A stretch of DNA of 62,735 bases from a virus. A program made the translations under genes and the position numbers. Of this stretch, positions 49,418 through 59,186 are shown in pieces; the first letter of the stretch is position 1, and every line of letters starts with the position of its first letter. The DNA is taken from the IMG/VR virus record IMGVR_UViG_3300027969_003138, positions 1 through 62,735 of that record; one strand, written 5' to 3'. The notes under the pieces are model-generated. The model worked only from the letters and a program-made list of their open reading frames with translations. It had not been told where the DNA came from and ran no database searches.

Positions 49418-52138
49418 TTACTTCGCATATTGTATGATCATCATGTTATATTTCGTTAAATTAATAGAGTCTGGAGTCACTACTAATTGAACCGTATCAG
49501 GTGATCCCGCCTGATAATTTACTGAAAAACTCCCTACACCACCATTGATGTAGAGTCCAGAATACTCATTAAATACCACCTCAGTTCCTAAAACTGCGGC
49601 AGCTATTTTTGCTGTTTGTCTCGTATTACTTGTTGCGTCTGTGGAAATAATAGTAAAATCTATTGCTGATATATTAGCCATCGATGTTGACCACAAGACT
49701 TGATTAGGTGTCGTAGCGGCCGTGGTAGCAAAATATACAGTTGAATGGTAAAATTCATTAACCCCAACACCCATTTGGAATGTGTTTGCTATAACATTAT
49801 TAGCAATAGCTACATTACCTAAAGTAGCATTGGCCGAAGTAATATTACCGGATGCGGTAAGTGTTACCGTAGATATTAAATTAGCCCCGGTAATATCTCC
49901 GGCTACCCCAGTAGTAGATATATTACCAAATACACCGTTAGCGGCAGTAACATTACTAGAAACATTAAGATTACCGGTAATGTTCCCTGTACCGGTTAAG
50001 GTTAATATATTTCCCACATAATCAAACACGAAGGCATTACTACCGTTAACATCCCCATCAAAGTTAAATAACACTTGTGTGTTAGAACCAATACCTGTAA
50101 TATTACCATTAACGTTACCAGTAAACGTTCCAGTAAAATTACCATTCATATTAGTAGCATTAATATTTCCGCTAGCGGTAACGTCACCGTTGGATATAAC
50201 TACATTAGAGGTAGAATTACCTACAAATAGGTTAGTTAAGTTACCAACACTAGTAATGTTTGGTTGGCTTGCACTGGTGTTATCAAATACACCATGAAAA
50301 TAATTACTAGTTGTTAAGTTACCCAAATTAGCATTACCGGCTGCTATATTACCTGTTACATTAATAATACCAGAAGCATTGAGATTAGTTACGTTAGCAG
50401 TACCAATAACATTTAATAATTGAGTACTATCATCATATGTGAAATTAGCACTTGCACCAAAGTTAGTATTACCATCATTATATTGAATATATGTATTAGA
50501 TCCGGCAGCTTCTTGTAAGTCCCATGGTTGACCATTTGCATATAGTAAATAATTTGTGCGTAAAATACCTACATTTGCTGTATCAGCAACAGACAAATTA
50601 GCTACCACACTTATAAAATTAGCTGTTGCTATATTACCCAAATTAGCATTACTAACACTAATATTACCAGCAACAGTTAATAATTGAGTAGTATCATTAT
50701 AAGTAAAGTTGGCACTAGCACCAAAGTCTCCGTTATCAGCATTATATTGAATTTGAGTAATGAGACCGGCCGCTTCTTGTAAATCCCATGAACTTCCATT
50801 TGCATATAAGAGATGATCTGTTCTTACATTACCAATAAGTGCAGTATCAGCAACATAAAGATTACTTGATATGTTAGCATTGCCAGTAAGTAATAATAAT
50901 TGAGTACTATCATCATACGTGAAGTTAGCACTTGCACCAAAGTTAGTATTACCATCATTATATTGAATCTGAGTATTAGAACCTGCGGCTTCTTGTAAGT
51001 CCCATGGTTGACCATTTGCATATAAGATATGGTCTGTTCTTACATTACCAATAAGTGCAGTATCAGCAACATAAAGATTTCCTGATATATTTGCAGAATT
51101 TGCATCAACTACATTTGATGATACGTTGGCATTAATATTACCAGCTGTTAATGTACCAGTTATAGTTAAATAACCTTGAACGTTAACTCCGTCACCGGTA
51201 ATCACCATTGTAGTGTTGCCAACGGACGTTAGATTAATATTACCATCAATATTTGGAATATTAATATTACTGTTTCCGTTACTGATGCCTGACCCGGTTG
51301 GTACATCTGCCCAAATTAAATTACCTGAACCATTTGTTTGTAGATAGTATCCATTAGAACCACCGGTAATAGTAACGTTACCAACATTACCTAAATTACT
51401 TAAAGCATTAACAGTAAAATTTCCATTAGAAAATAAAGATGATGTTACTTGTACATTTCCAGTACCATTTGGGGTAAGATATATGTTACTGTTTGTAGTT
51501 ATAGTACTGATAGTAGTATCGGTAAAGTTTAAATTACCAATATTAGTATTACCACTAATGTTACCACTAGGTTGATTAGTTACACCAATCAAACCAACAT
51601 AACGAAAACCCACAACATAAACGCTTTTACCTGTAATAGGACTGGCAATTTGACTTGGTACAGTTGCACCATTAAAATTCAATACACCAGATTGATAATC
51701 AAAGAACCATGTATCATCTGAGCCAGAACCAGCTTGGAATAATTTAGTACCCGATGTTTGCGGGTTAGTTACACCAGAGTTAGCTACATATACTTGTATT
51801 AGGTAGTTGTCACCAAATTGAGTTGGTACCCAATTAGTTAAATTAGTTTGCCATGTTTGATTGTCAGGTGCAGTTAAATCTTCTGTACATTCTACACTAG
51901 GGCTAAAACTACCTACACCGTCTTTATAAACTTCAATAATACTATTAGTAGACGTAGGAGGAGAGGTAGTTATCTGACCACTTTGCATCCAAACAAGATC
52001 GCCACGATATAGTAACGGGCTAGGAATATTCTCATTGAAGGCTTGTTTACTAGTTGGTTCTGCGGTTTTAGTTACCCCGTAACCAACCTTTTTCCACAAA
52101 TAGTCTATCTTTTGTGATTCGTTAAACGTTGCGGCCAT
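49418..52138 (-). CDS. Tail fibre protein with conserved N-terminal head, 906 aa
   Basis: The first 190 residues are not repeats: ESQKIDYLWKKVGYGVTKT, PSPLLYRGDLVWMQSG, then WFFDYQSGVLNF and VVGFRYVGL. I recall this as an N-terminal attachment domain of marine T4-like fibre proteins. A repeat shaft follows with three copies of a NVRTDHxLYANGxxWDLQEAAG unit. The end (AIDFTIISTDATSNTRQTAK, VFNEYSGLYINGG) is a folded tip domain. Its ATG overlaps the upstream 2191-residue gene's stop (TAATG), so both are co-translated. Confidence 0.85.
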   Translation of the reverse strand: MAATFNESQKIDYLWKKVGYGVTKTAEPTSKQAFNENIPSPLLYRGDLVWMQSGQITTSPPTSTNSIIEVYKDGVGSFSPSVECTEDLTAPDNQTWQTNLTNWVPTQFGDNYLIQVYVANSGVTNPQTSGTKLFQAGSGSDDTWFFDYQSGVLNFNGATVPSQIASPITGKSVYVVGFRYVGLIGVTNQPSGNISGNTNIGNLNFTDTTISTITTNSNIYLTPNGTGNVQVTSSLFSNGNFTVNALSNLGNVGNVTITGGSNGYYLQTNGSGNLIWADVPTGSGISNGNSNINIPNIDGNINLTSVGNTTMVITGDGVNVQGYLTITGTLTAGNINANVSSNVVDANSANISGNLYVADTALIGNVRTDHILYANGQPWDLQEAAGSNTQIQYNDGNTNFGASANFTYDDSTQLLLLTGNANISSNLYVADTALIGNVRTDHLLYANGSSWDLQEAAGLITQIQYNADNGDFGASANFTYNDTTQLLTVAGNISVSNANLGNIATANFISVVANLSVADTANVGILRTNYLLYANGQPWDLQEAAGSNTYIQYNDGNTNFGASANFTYDDSTQLLNVIGTANVTNLNASGIINVTGNIAAGNANLGNLTTSNYFHGVFDNTSASQPNITSVGNLTNLFVGNSTSNVVISNGDVTASGNINATNMNGNFTGTFTGNVNGNITGIGSNTQVLFNFDGDVNGSNAFVFDYVGNILTLTGTGNITGNLNVSSNVTAANGVFGNISTTGVAGDITGANLISTVTLTASGNITSANATLGNVAIANNVIANTFQMGVGVNEFYHSTVYFATTAATTPNQVLWSTSMANISAIDFTIISTDATSNTRQTAKIAAAVLGTEVVFNEYSGLYINGGVGSFSVNYQAGSPDTVQLVVTPDSINLTKYNMMIIQYAK

Positions 52139-55100
52139 TACGTTTCTACTCCTATCTGTAAATCAGTTATAGTTTGACCGGATGCCAACGCAATTCTAAT
52201 TAAAATATTATTACCAAAACTTCTAGATGCATTCTGTGAACCAAGTGTCATGGTGTATCTTACATTTGATATCTGTGTATTCAATGGTATCACATCAGCC
52301 CCAGTTAAAGCACATCCGTTAGTACCAGCGGGATTACCACCTGTATTACTATTACCCGGTACACCCGCACCATTGTATTGTTCATATCCAGTTAACCATC
52401 CGTTAATTGTACTAGTGGGTCCTGGATTACCCGGTACATTAGCACCAAATCCACCTGTGTCAATAGATGTTCCCGGTGCAGCTACCCATAACCCTGATAT
52501 ACCAGTTGAGCCGGTAGTTAATATAACATCAAAGTTAGCCAAGCTAGGTCTTACAAATGCAAAAGTAAAATATTGTAATCCTGATCGACCGGTTGCTAAA
52601 TCTGGTCCAATTGGTAAATATCCAGTAGACAAGTTTACAGCATAATGTTTTAATACACCATATCTAACTACTGCTTCTGGCGTACCTGCAATAGTTTGAG
52701 CACCTGTCCAAGCATTGCTGGTATAATAATTTGTACTTCCACTAAACGCCGGTGTGTTACCTGCAGTACTCAAAACAACACGAATCGCAGGTTGTGTATT
52801 ACTTGCTACATTAGCAGGTATATTTGCTTCATTAAAGCCAGAATTTGCACCAGCATACATTTGTATTTTTGTAGGCAATTGAATTGTTGTACTAGTACCA
52901 ACTACGTTGAATATGTTTGCCGCTAATGTTGATACCCCGTTAACAGCACCGTTAAGCAATACATTCATATTACCCATTGAATAGTTAGTTGAAATACCAA
53001 TGTTAGCTTTAACATTAGATCCAGTCAACATAGAATTAGCACTATTATCAATTTGTGCTAATGTTTTAGTTTGTGTGGCTATGACTGATCCAGAACCTTC
53101 ATATGATGTACCAGATGCTACTGTGAATGGATCAGCACTACGGAATGTTTGTCCTGTAAAGTTCTGTAATTCTAAATTAGCTACAGTTATTGCCGGCGAT
53201 CCAGTAGCACTATAGTAAGGGATACCAGAAATATAACGATATGTTCCTGCAGTAGCAGTAACCATTATTGTATTTGTGGTAATTAAACTTGGTGCAGAAT
53301 TTAAGTTATCTTTTACCATTCCAATAGTATTGGTGTTACCTGTAGTTGAATGACGTAATTGGAAATCATTATAACCATTACCCAAACTAGCTAATGTATT
53401 GCTAATTGTAGCTGAGAATACTTTATAGAATCCTGTAGGAACAGCGGCATTTGCTACGTGTAAATCTCTATCTGCTGATACTATCAATGAACTATATGTT
53501 CCAACAGCATTTCCCACATTACTGAATGACGTATTACCACTAGCAGTATTATTTACATAAGCAGTTAATGTGCCTGTAAGTGATGTGTTAGCATTAGTTA
53601 CTTGTGTACTAGTTGATACCGGTGTAGTTGTAGCAATACGTGTAACTGCTGTACCATTAGCTAATATATTTCCACCAGTATTATCAGCCGCTCCTGCCGC
53701 TAATAACGGACTAGTACCTTGACTTGATGTAGCAATAGTAACATTAGTGAAACTACTTAGATTAGCAGGAGCTGTTGGGTTAGCTAAAATAGTAATATAA
53801 TTTGTTTTTGTATTTGTATTACTTTGTAAAGTAGTTCCTGGAGTACCGTTTGCTTGTAATGCCACAGTCTTACCACCAATAGTAGGTGATCCATAATCGT
53901 TAAGATATGAGTGTGTAATATTAGCACGACTTGTTAGGCCTGTGTTACTTGTAGTATCACCCCATGTCCAATTAAACACGTTACCAGTAAAATTAACGTT
54001 AGGTGATGTATCATTACTGAAGTTAAACAAGCTTCTATCACGACCTAAATAGTCAGTAAACAAGTAACCAACCTGAGCGTTAGAAGTATAACCAGTAGCG
54101 TCAGTTTGAGTATTGGCTGTTCCTGTAAAGTTAGCTCTAACTTCCGGTTCAACTGTAATTGTAATATTACTAGATATGAATGGGCTAGTACTATACCCGG
54201 TGTATAGTGAAAGATTTGTTACATAACTTACTGTAGTGGCAGCATTTTGTTGTACTGAACTCAAAGCAAATGCGTGAGTAATATTAGCCGCTCCTGGATT
54301 ACCAGCAAGTCCTGTTTGAATATTAATGTTACTATTAGCGGTACCGTCTCCCCAACGATAGTTATATAATTGTTGTGCACCAAAGCTAGCAGTATTACCC
54401 GGACTACCCGGAGTATCATTTCTAAAACTAATTACACCACCTGAAGTAGCAAGATAGTTAATTGTTGAAGTAGCATTGGCTGAGAATGCAGGACTTTGCG
54501 GAGAATATACTTTAACATTAGTATTAGCTGTTGTAACACTATACGGAGGTGCATTACCTGCTGTTTGATTTGTACCAGTTAAATTAATTCCATATATAGT
54601 ATCAACGTTAGCAGAATTAATATATCTATGGGTGTTAGTTGTCCAAGAGTTACCTGGGTTAACAGCACTATTACCATCACCATAATTAATTGTATATGAT
54701 GTAGCATACAAACTTGTATTAGTTAGTGTAACGTTACTACCAGTATCTAAACTAGTAGGAGTAGTTGTAAATGATGGTATTGGTAATGGTGTATATAATG
54801 TTATATAATTTGTATTAGTTGATGTAGCAGTTGAGCCTTTTGCTCCATTAGCCGCATTACCACCATATGTACCGTTAACATTGTATGCTGTAAATGTAAC
54901 TGTAAATTGTCCGCCCGATGTATTACTATATGTTTTTGTAGGGTTGCGTAATGTGCTAGTTGTACCGTCACCAAAATCCCAAAGATAATTTGTGGGATTA
55001 CCAATATAGTATCCGTTAAATGCTACTGTTATCGGGCTAGGTCCTGATGTAGTATTTGCCCCAATGTATATATTACCTACAAACGTATTTCCAGCAATGT

Positions 55101-58100
55101 TTAAGCTAACCTGATTTAAATCATCTAATCCATCAGTAACATATGTACCGGTAGTCCAACCATTGTATGCTACATTGGTTGTTAGATCACCGTCAGTAGG
55201 TGTCCCTAATATAATAGAGTTACCTATAACACCTGAAATGTTACCTCCACCAATCCAAGTTAGATTGCCAGTACCGTCTGTACCTAATAGATATCCTGCA
55301 GTTCCGCCACCAATGTGTACATTAGAAACACTTCCTAATGCTACGTTAGCAGTATTTGAGAAGTTAACTGTACCAATTGATGTTAGTCCAGTTAGATTAC
55401 CCACACTTGTTAAATTACTAGTGATAATATTTGAATTTAATGATGTTCCTGATAAGTTAGCCGCATTAGCAGTAATTGTTACATTGCTAGCGGCAGTTAG
55501 TTGACCTTGTTGGTTAACTGTAAATGTAGCAACAGTGTCACTACCACCGTATGTATTGGGTGTTACTGCTGTATTACTAATATTAAATTGATTGCCAATT
55601 AATGTGAGTCCTGTACCAGCAGTGTATGAACCTGCACCAGAAAACTGTACAAATATAATTGGTGTTGTACCCATTACAACCGGTGAGTTTGTTGTACAAA
55701 CCCAACCAGTATCAGCATTAATTGTACCATACTCAACAAAGGTAAACGCTCCTGGAATTTCACCACTCGGTGAACCATTATCAAAATCATTAGACCGTGT
55801 TAATACAAAAACTGAACTTACACTACCGGTGTCTGTGACTACATATATACCATTATAAGGATCATTGGCACCTGTTTCATTTTTAATTAATACACGACTA
55901 TTAACAACTGGGGAACCACTGTCAAGTTCCAATGCTCCATTACTAGTTGCGGTAATAGTTGCTCCGACGCCACTTGATCCGTTATTATATGTATATGCCG
56001 GTAATGAAGTTGAACTAGCATAGGTTACAGATGCTTTTGGATCTAGTCCTTGGGCAACTGCGTCAACATAACCTTTAGTTGCAGCATCTTGATTATTTAC
56101 AGGCTCAGCTAAACTTGTAATGTTTTGGCTGTTCATGTTTACATTGCCACTGAAACTTCCTGTACCAGTAGCAATAAAGTTATTTGTTCCTAAATTACCT
56201 ACGTTAGCATTACCGATAAAATTAGCTGTATTTCCGGTTAAATCAAACGCAATATTTGCGTAGTTTGATGTTACTAGGTTACCTAAATTAGCATTACCTG
56301 AGGTTAAATTAGCAGTGATATTTGCTGTATTAGCATTTAAATGCTCTGCTACATTTACATAATTTGCTGTTGCTAAATTACCTAAATTAGCATTTGCAGA
56401 AGTTAAATTACCAATAAAAGTAGCTATATTACCATTAAGGTCATACGCAACGTTTACATAATTTGCTAGTGCTAGGTTACCTAAATCAGCATTACCTGAG
56501 GTTAAATTAGCAGTGATATTTGCTGTAGTTGCGTATACACCGTTTGATGTGTTTAAATTTGCACCAGTTATATTACCTAATGCAACAATAGTTTCGCCCA
56601 CATCTAGTTTATTAGTGATATTTGCGTTACCGTTTACTAATAAACCACCAGATGAAATAACCACCACGTTACTAACAGTATCTACACTTATGTTAACATT
56701 TGAATTTGCATCTATTATAATACTACTACTACCATTTAAGATACTAGCTGTATTAGAATTACCTGTTCCTATTACAGTAAATGTGCCACCTAATGGGTTT
56801 GTTAACGCAATTCCATCAGGACCTGATGATATTGTAGAACCGTTTAAATCAATTGTATTACCTGATACATATAAATCTTTCCAACGTTGTGTTGGACTAC
56901 CTAAATTATATGTTAAATTAGAACTTGGTAATAAATCTCCAGTTACTGTTAAATCAAACTCTGTTACTGTCAATGTAGTGTTGCCATTGGCTGTAAGAGT
57001 TATATTACCATCTGTCGTTGGTATTTCTATATAACTACTACCATTAGCAAGTCTGCCAATAAAATTACTAGCAGTTATATTACCTGTTGCGTTAATGTTC
57101 CCATCAACTATAACAACATTTGATGTGGTATCACCTACTGTTAAATCTGTTAAATTACCTAATGTATGAATATTTGGTTGATTACTATCTGTAACTTGAC
57201 CAGCAAAATTTGCAAAATTTGCATCAATCCCAGCCCATGTACCATCACCATAAAGAACATTTGATACATTACCATCTAAATTAATAGTAGCAATATTACC
57301 AATACCCGATACGTTAGCAACATTTACTGAATAAGCAGTTCCTGCAATATTTGCATAGTTTGCGTTTGCTACAGCTCCGCTTACATTAGCACCCTGTATA
57401 TTACTTAAATTATTACCTGATCCAATAAAGAAATTTGCTCTTACTACATTACCCAAATTAGCATTGCCGGCTGTTAAATTACCACTGAGGTTAGCTGTGT
57501 TTCCGTTTATCTGGTAAGCAACGTTTACATAATTAGCTGTGGCTAGATTACCTAAATTAGCATTATTAAATTGTGTATTTCCTAATACTGTTAATAAATT
57601 AGTAGTATTGTTAAATGTAAAATTAGCACTAGCACCAAATTCACTATTATCATTAAATTGAATCTGTGTGTTATTTCCAGCTGGATTTCCACCTAAATCC
57701 CATGGACTTCCATTTGAATATAACAAATTATTTGTACGTAAATTCCCTACATTTGCAGTATTAACAACATTAATATTTCCCGAAACATTAACATAATTTG
57801 CCGTTACTAAATTACCCAAATTAGCATTATCAGAAGTTAAATTACCGGTAACTGTTAAACTTGTTAAGTTACCAATACTAGTTATATTAGGTTGAGCATT
57901 AGTGTAGACTGTACCTGCTACCAGTGAGTTAGCTACTTGTCCTGTTACATTAGCACCTGTAATTGATGTTAATCCAGAACCGTTTCCTGTAATATTAGTA
58001 ACAGCTAATGTTTTAGTTGTATTATTAAATGTAAAGTTAGCACTAGCACCAAATGCGTTACTATTATTAAATTGAACCTGTGTGTTACTACCAGCGGCAT

Positions 58101-58713
58101 TAGTTGTGAATATATACGGGTCACCATTTGCGTATAAAATATTATCCGTTTTTATAGTATCAGTAGTAGTGTTGCCTTGAACTGTAATACCATCTGATTT
58201 GATAACAACTACATTAGCTGTTCCATTAACACCGGCTGTTATGTTTCCATTAAAATCTGCAATGACTACATTACTTTGACCATTACTGATTGCTGAACCA
58301 GAGCCAGGTGGTGACCATTGTAGTAAACCATTTCCATCAGTTGATAGTAAATACCCAGTACTACCGCCGGTAATAGTAACATTAGATACTGGTCCTAAAT
58401 TACTTAACCCAGTGACATCTATGTTTGGAACTGTAACTAAATTTGTTACATCGTTAAATGTTAAATTTGAACTACCAGCAAATAATCCATCATTACTATA
58501 TTGAATACTAGTATTAGGACCTTGTGGGTTTCCACCAGCATTGAACGGTCTTCCATTGGCATAAAAGTAGTTTCCAGCATATACATTAGCGGCTGCAACA
58601 TTACCAGATGTGACTAATACGTTAGTAACTACATTGCCATTGGCATCAATTACTGGTACAGGTGGAATACCTACTGAGTACCCACCTAACGAATTAAATT
58701 TATCTGCTGACAT
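52138..58713 (-). CDS. Giant PKD-containing tail fibre/adhesin, 2191 aa
   Basis: The largest gene of the window. It starts MSADKFNSLGGYSVG and carries the repeat shaft for about 900 residues. It includes the shared fibre segment LAEPVNNQDAATKGYVDA, GLDPKASVTYASS and NADTGWVCTTN. From about 1230 on come PKD-like domains: SPITVAFNGYYIGNPTNYLWDFGDGTTSTL, then TYSNTSGGQFTVTFTAYN, with three further units (YTINYGDGNSAV; YNYRWGDGTANSN; FNWTWGDTTSN). The last 600 residues are unique, with RYGVLKHYAVNLSTGYLPIG and a final FGNNILIRIALASGQ. PKD domains are extracellular spacers or sugar binders. It is probably a long fibre whose tip touches the receptor. AGGA precedes the start. Confidence 0.87.
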   Translation of the reverse strand: MSADKFNSLGGYSVGIPPVPVIDANGNVVTNVLVTSGNVAAANVYAGNYFYANGRPFNAGGNPQGPNTSIQYSNDGLFAGSSNLTFNDVTNLVTVPNIDVTGLSNLGPVSNVTITGGSTGYLLSTDGNGLLQWSPPGSGSAISNGQSNVVIADFNGNITAGVNGTANVVVIKSDGITVQGNTTTDTIKTDNILYANGDPYIFTTNAAGSNTQVQFNNSNAFGASANFTFNNTTKTLAVTNITGNGSGLTSITGANVTGQVANSLVAGTVYTNAQPNITSIGNLTSLTVTGNLTSDNANLGNLVTANYVNVSGNINVVNTANVGNLRTNNLLYSNGSPWDLGGNPAGNNTQIQFNDNSEFGASANFTFNNTTNLLTVLGNTQFNNANLGNLATANYVNVAYQINGNTANLSGNLTAGNANLGNVVRANFFIGSGNNLSNIQGANVSGAVANANYANIAGTAYSVNVANVSGIGNIATINLDGNVSNVLYGDGTWAGIDANFANFAGQVTDSNQPNIHTLGNLTDLTVGDTTSNVVIVDGNINATGNITASNFIGRLANGSSYIEIPTTDGNITLTANGNTTLTVTEFDLTVTGDLLPSSNLTYNLGSPTQRWKDLYVSGNTIDLNGSTISSGPDGIALTNPLGGTFTVIGTGNSNTASILNGSSSIIIDANSNVNISVDTVSNVVVISSGGLLVNGNANITNKLDVGETIVALGNITGANLNTSNGVYATTANITANLTSGNADLGNLALANYVNVAYDLNGNIATFIGNLTSANANLGNLATANYVNVAEHLNANTANITANLTSGNANLGNLVTSNYANIAFDLTGNTANFIGNANVGNLGTNNFIATGTGSFSGNVNMNSQNITSLAEPVNNQDAATKGYVDAVAQGLDPKASVTYASSTSLPAYTYNNGSSGVGATITATSNGALELDSGSPVVNSRVLIKNETGANDPYNGIYVVTDTGSVSSVFVLTRSNDFDNGSPSGEIPGAFTFVEYGTINADTGWVCTTNSPVVMGTTPIIFVQFSGAGSYTAGTGLTLIGNQFNISNTAVTPNTYGGSDTVATFTVNQQGQLTAASNVTITANAANLSGTSLNSNIITSNLTSVGNLTGLTSIGTVNFSNTANVALGSVSNVHIGGGTAGYLLGTDGTGNLTWIGGGNISGVIGNSIILGTPTDGDLTTNVAYNGWTTGTYVTDGLDDLNQVSLNIAGNTFVGNIYIGANTTSGPSPITVAFNGYYIGNPTNYLWDFGDGTTSTLRNPTKTYSNTSGGQFTVTFTAYNVNGTYGGNAANGAKGSTATSTNTNYITLYTPLPIPSFTTTPTSLDTGSNVTLTNTSLYATSYTINYGDGNSAVNPGNSWTTNTHRYINSANVDTIYGINLTGTNQTAGNAPPYSVTTANTNVKVYSPQSPAFSANATSTINYLATSGGVISFRNDTPGSPGNTASFGAQQLYNYRWGDGTANSNINIQTGLAGNPGAANITHAFALSSVQQNAATTVSYVTNLSLYTGYSTSPFISSNITITVEPEVRANFTGTANTQTDATGYTSNAQVGYLFTDYLGRDRSLFNFSNDTSPNVNFTGNVFNWTWGDTTSNTGLTSRANITHSYLNDYGSPTIGGKTVALQANGTPGTTLQSNTNTKTNYITILANPTAPANLSSFTNVTIATSSQGTSPLLAAGAADNTGGNILANGTAVTRIATTTPVSTSTQVTNANTSLTGTLTAYVNNTASGNTSFSNVGNAVGTYSSLIVSADRDLHVANAAVPTGFYKVFSATISNTLASLGNGYNDFQLRHSTTGNTNTIGMVKDNLNSAPSLITTNTIMVTATAGTYRYISGIPYYSATGSPAITVANLELQNFTGQTFRSADPFTVASGTSYEGSGSVIATQTKTLAQIDNSANSMLTGSNVKANIGISTNYSMGNMNVLLNGAVNGVSTLAANIFNVVGTSTTIQLPTKIQMYAGANSGFNEANIPANVASNTQPAIRVVLSTAGNTPAFSGSTNYYTSNAWTGAQTIAGTPEAVVRYGVLKHYAVNLSTGYLPIGPDLATGRSGLQYFTFAFVRPSLANFDVILTTGSTGISGLWVAAPGTSIDTGGFGANVPGNPGPTSTINGWLTGYEQYNGAGVPGNSNTGGNPAGTNGCALTGADVIPLNTQISNVRYTMTLGSQNASRSFGNNILIRIALASGQTITDLQIGVET

Positions 58714-58740
58714 CTAGTATCCTGAATAATAGTTATTATA

Positions 58741-58748
58741 TATTTATC
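58741..58748 (-). promoter_or_regulatory. T4-like late promoter motif
   Basis: GATAAATA on the minus strand, 27 nt before the ATG at 58713. It is placed to start the long fibre operon. Confidence 0.6.
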
Positions 58749-58798
58749 TTTTCCTAGTTGGTAAAAAGCACAAAAAAAGCACCCTGGAAATCTTTTTT

Positions 58799-58805
58799 CT
58801 AAATA
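58799..58805 (+). promoter_or_regulatory. Late-promoter-like motif (CTAAATA)
   Basis: CTAAATA on the plus strand ends 4 nt before the ATG at 58810. A transcript from it would have little or no leader. Confidence 0.45.
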
Positions 58806-58809
58806 CACT

Positions 58810-59175
58810 ATGCTCACACGACAACAACCAAGACCACTCTGCGAAAATTGTAAAGTAACACTATCAAAAAGTAATGGTACTAGCAAACATGGCTTTAAGA
58901 AGTGGCACAGATATTGTGTTGAATGTAGTAAAGCCGCATACAATCCAAAACATGGTTATCTATTACATAAGAAAAACAAATGTGAAAAGTGTGGATTTAT
59001 ACCAGAAGATAAATGCCAACTTGACATTGTATATAAAGATAACAATAAAAAGAACAAAGAGAAAACTAATTTGAAAACTCTATGTGCTAACTGTAATAGA
59101 GTGTATCAAAAAAAGTTAAAAGAAAAACGTAAAAGTATATTAGATATCACAGTTGATACTGACTATACTTTATAA
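58810..59175 (+). CDS. HNH-like zinc protein with lost catalytic residues
   Basis: A 121-residue basic protein. Zinc pairs CENC, CVEC, CEKC and CANC are visible; the last two frame the core of an HNH fold. In active phage relatives as I recall them, a D-H-I-D element and a final His sit in that core. Here the positions read CQLDIVYKDNNKKN, and the CANC pair is followed by Asn. The nucleophile-activating His appears lost, so cleavage is doubtful and DNA binding alone is more likely. It lies on the plus strand between minus-strand fibre genes, like a mobile endonuclease gene, with no ribosome-binding site near its ATG. Confidence 0.72.
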   Translation: MLTRQQPRPLCENCKVTLSKSNGTSKHGFKKWHRYCVECSKAAYNPKHGYLLHKKNKCEKCGFIPEDKCQLDIVYKDNNKKNKEKTNLKTLCANCNRVYQKKLKEKRKSILDITVDTDYTL

Positions 59176-59186
59176 GTAGATTGTTT

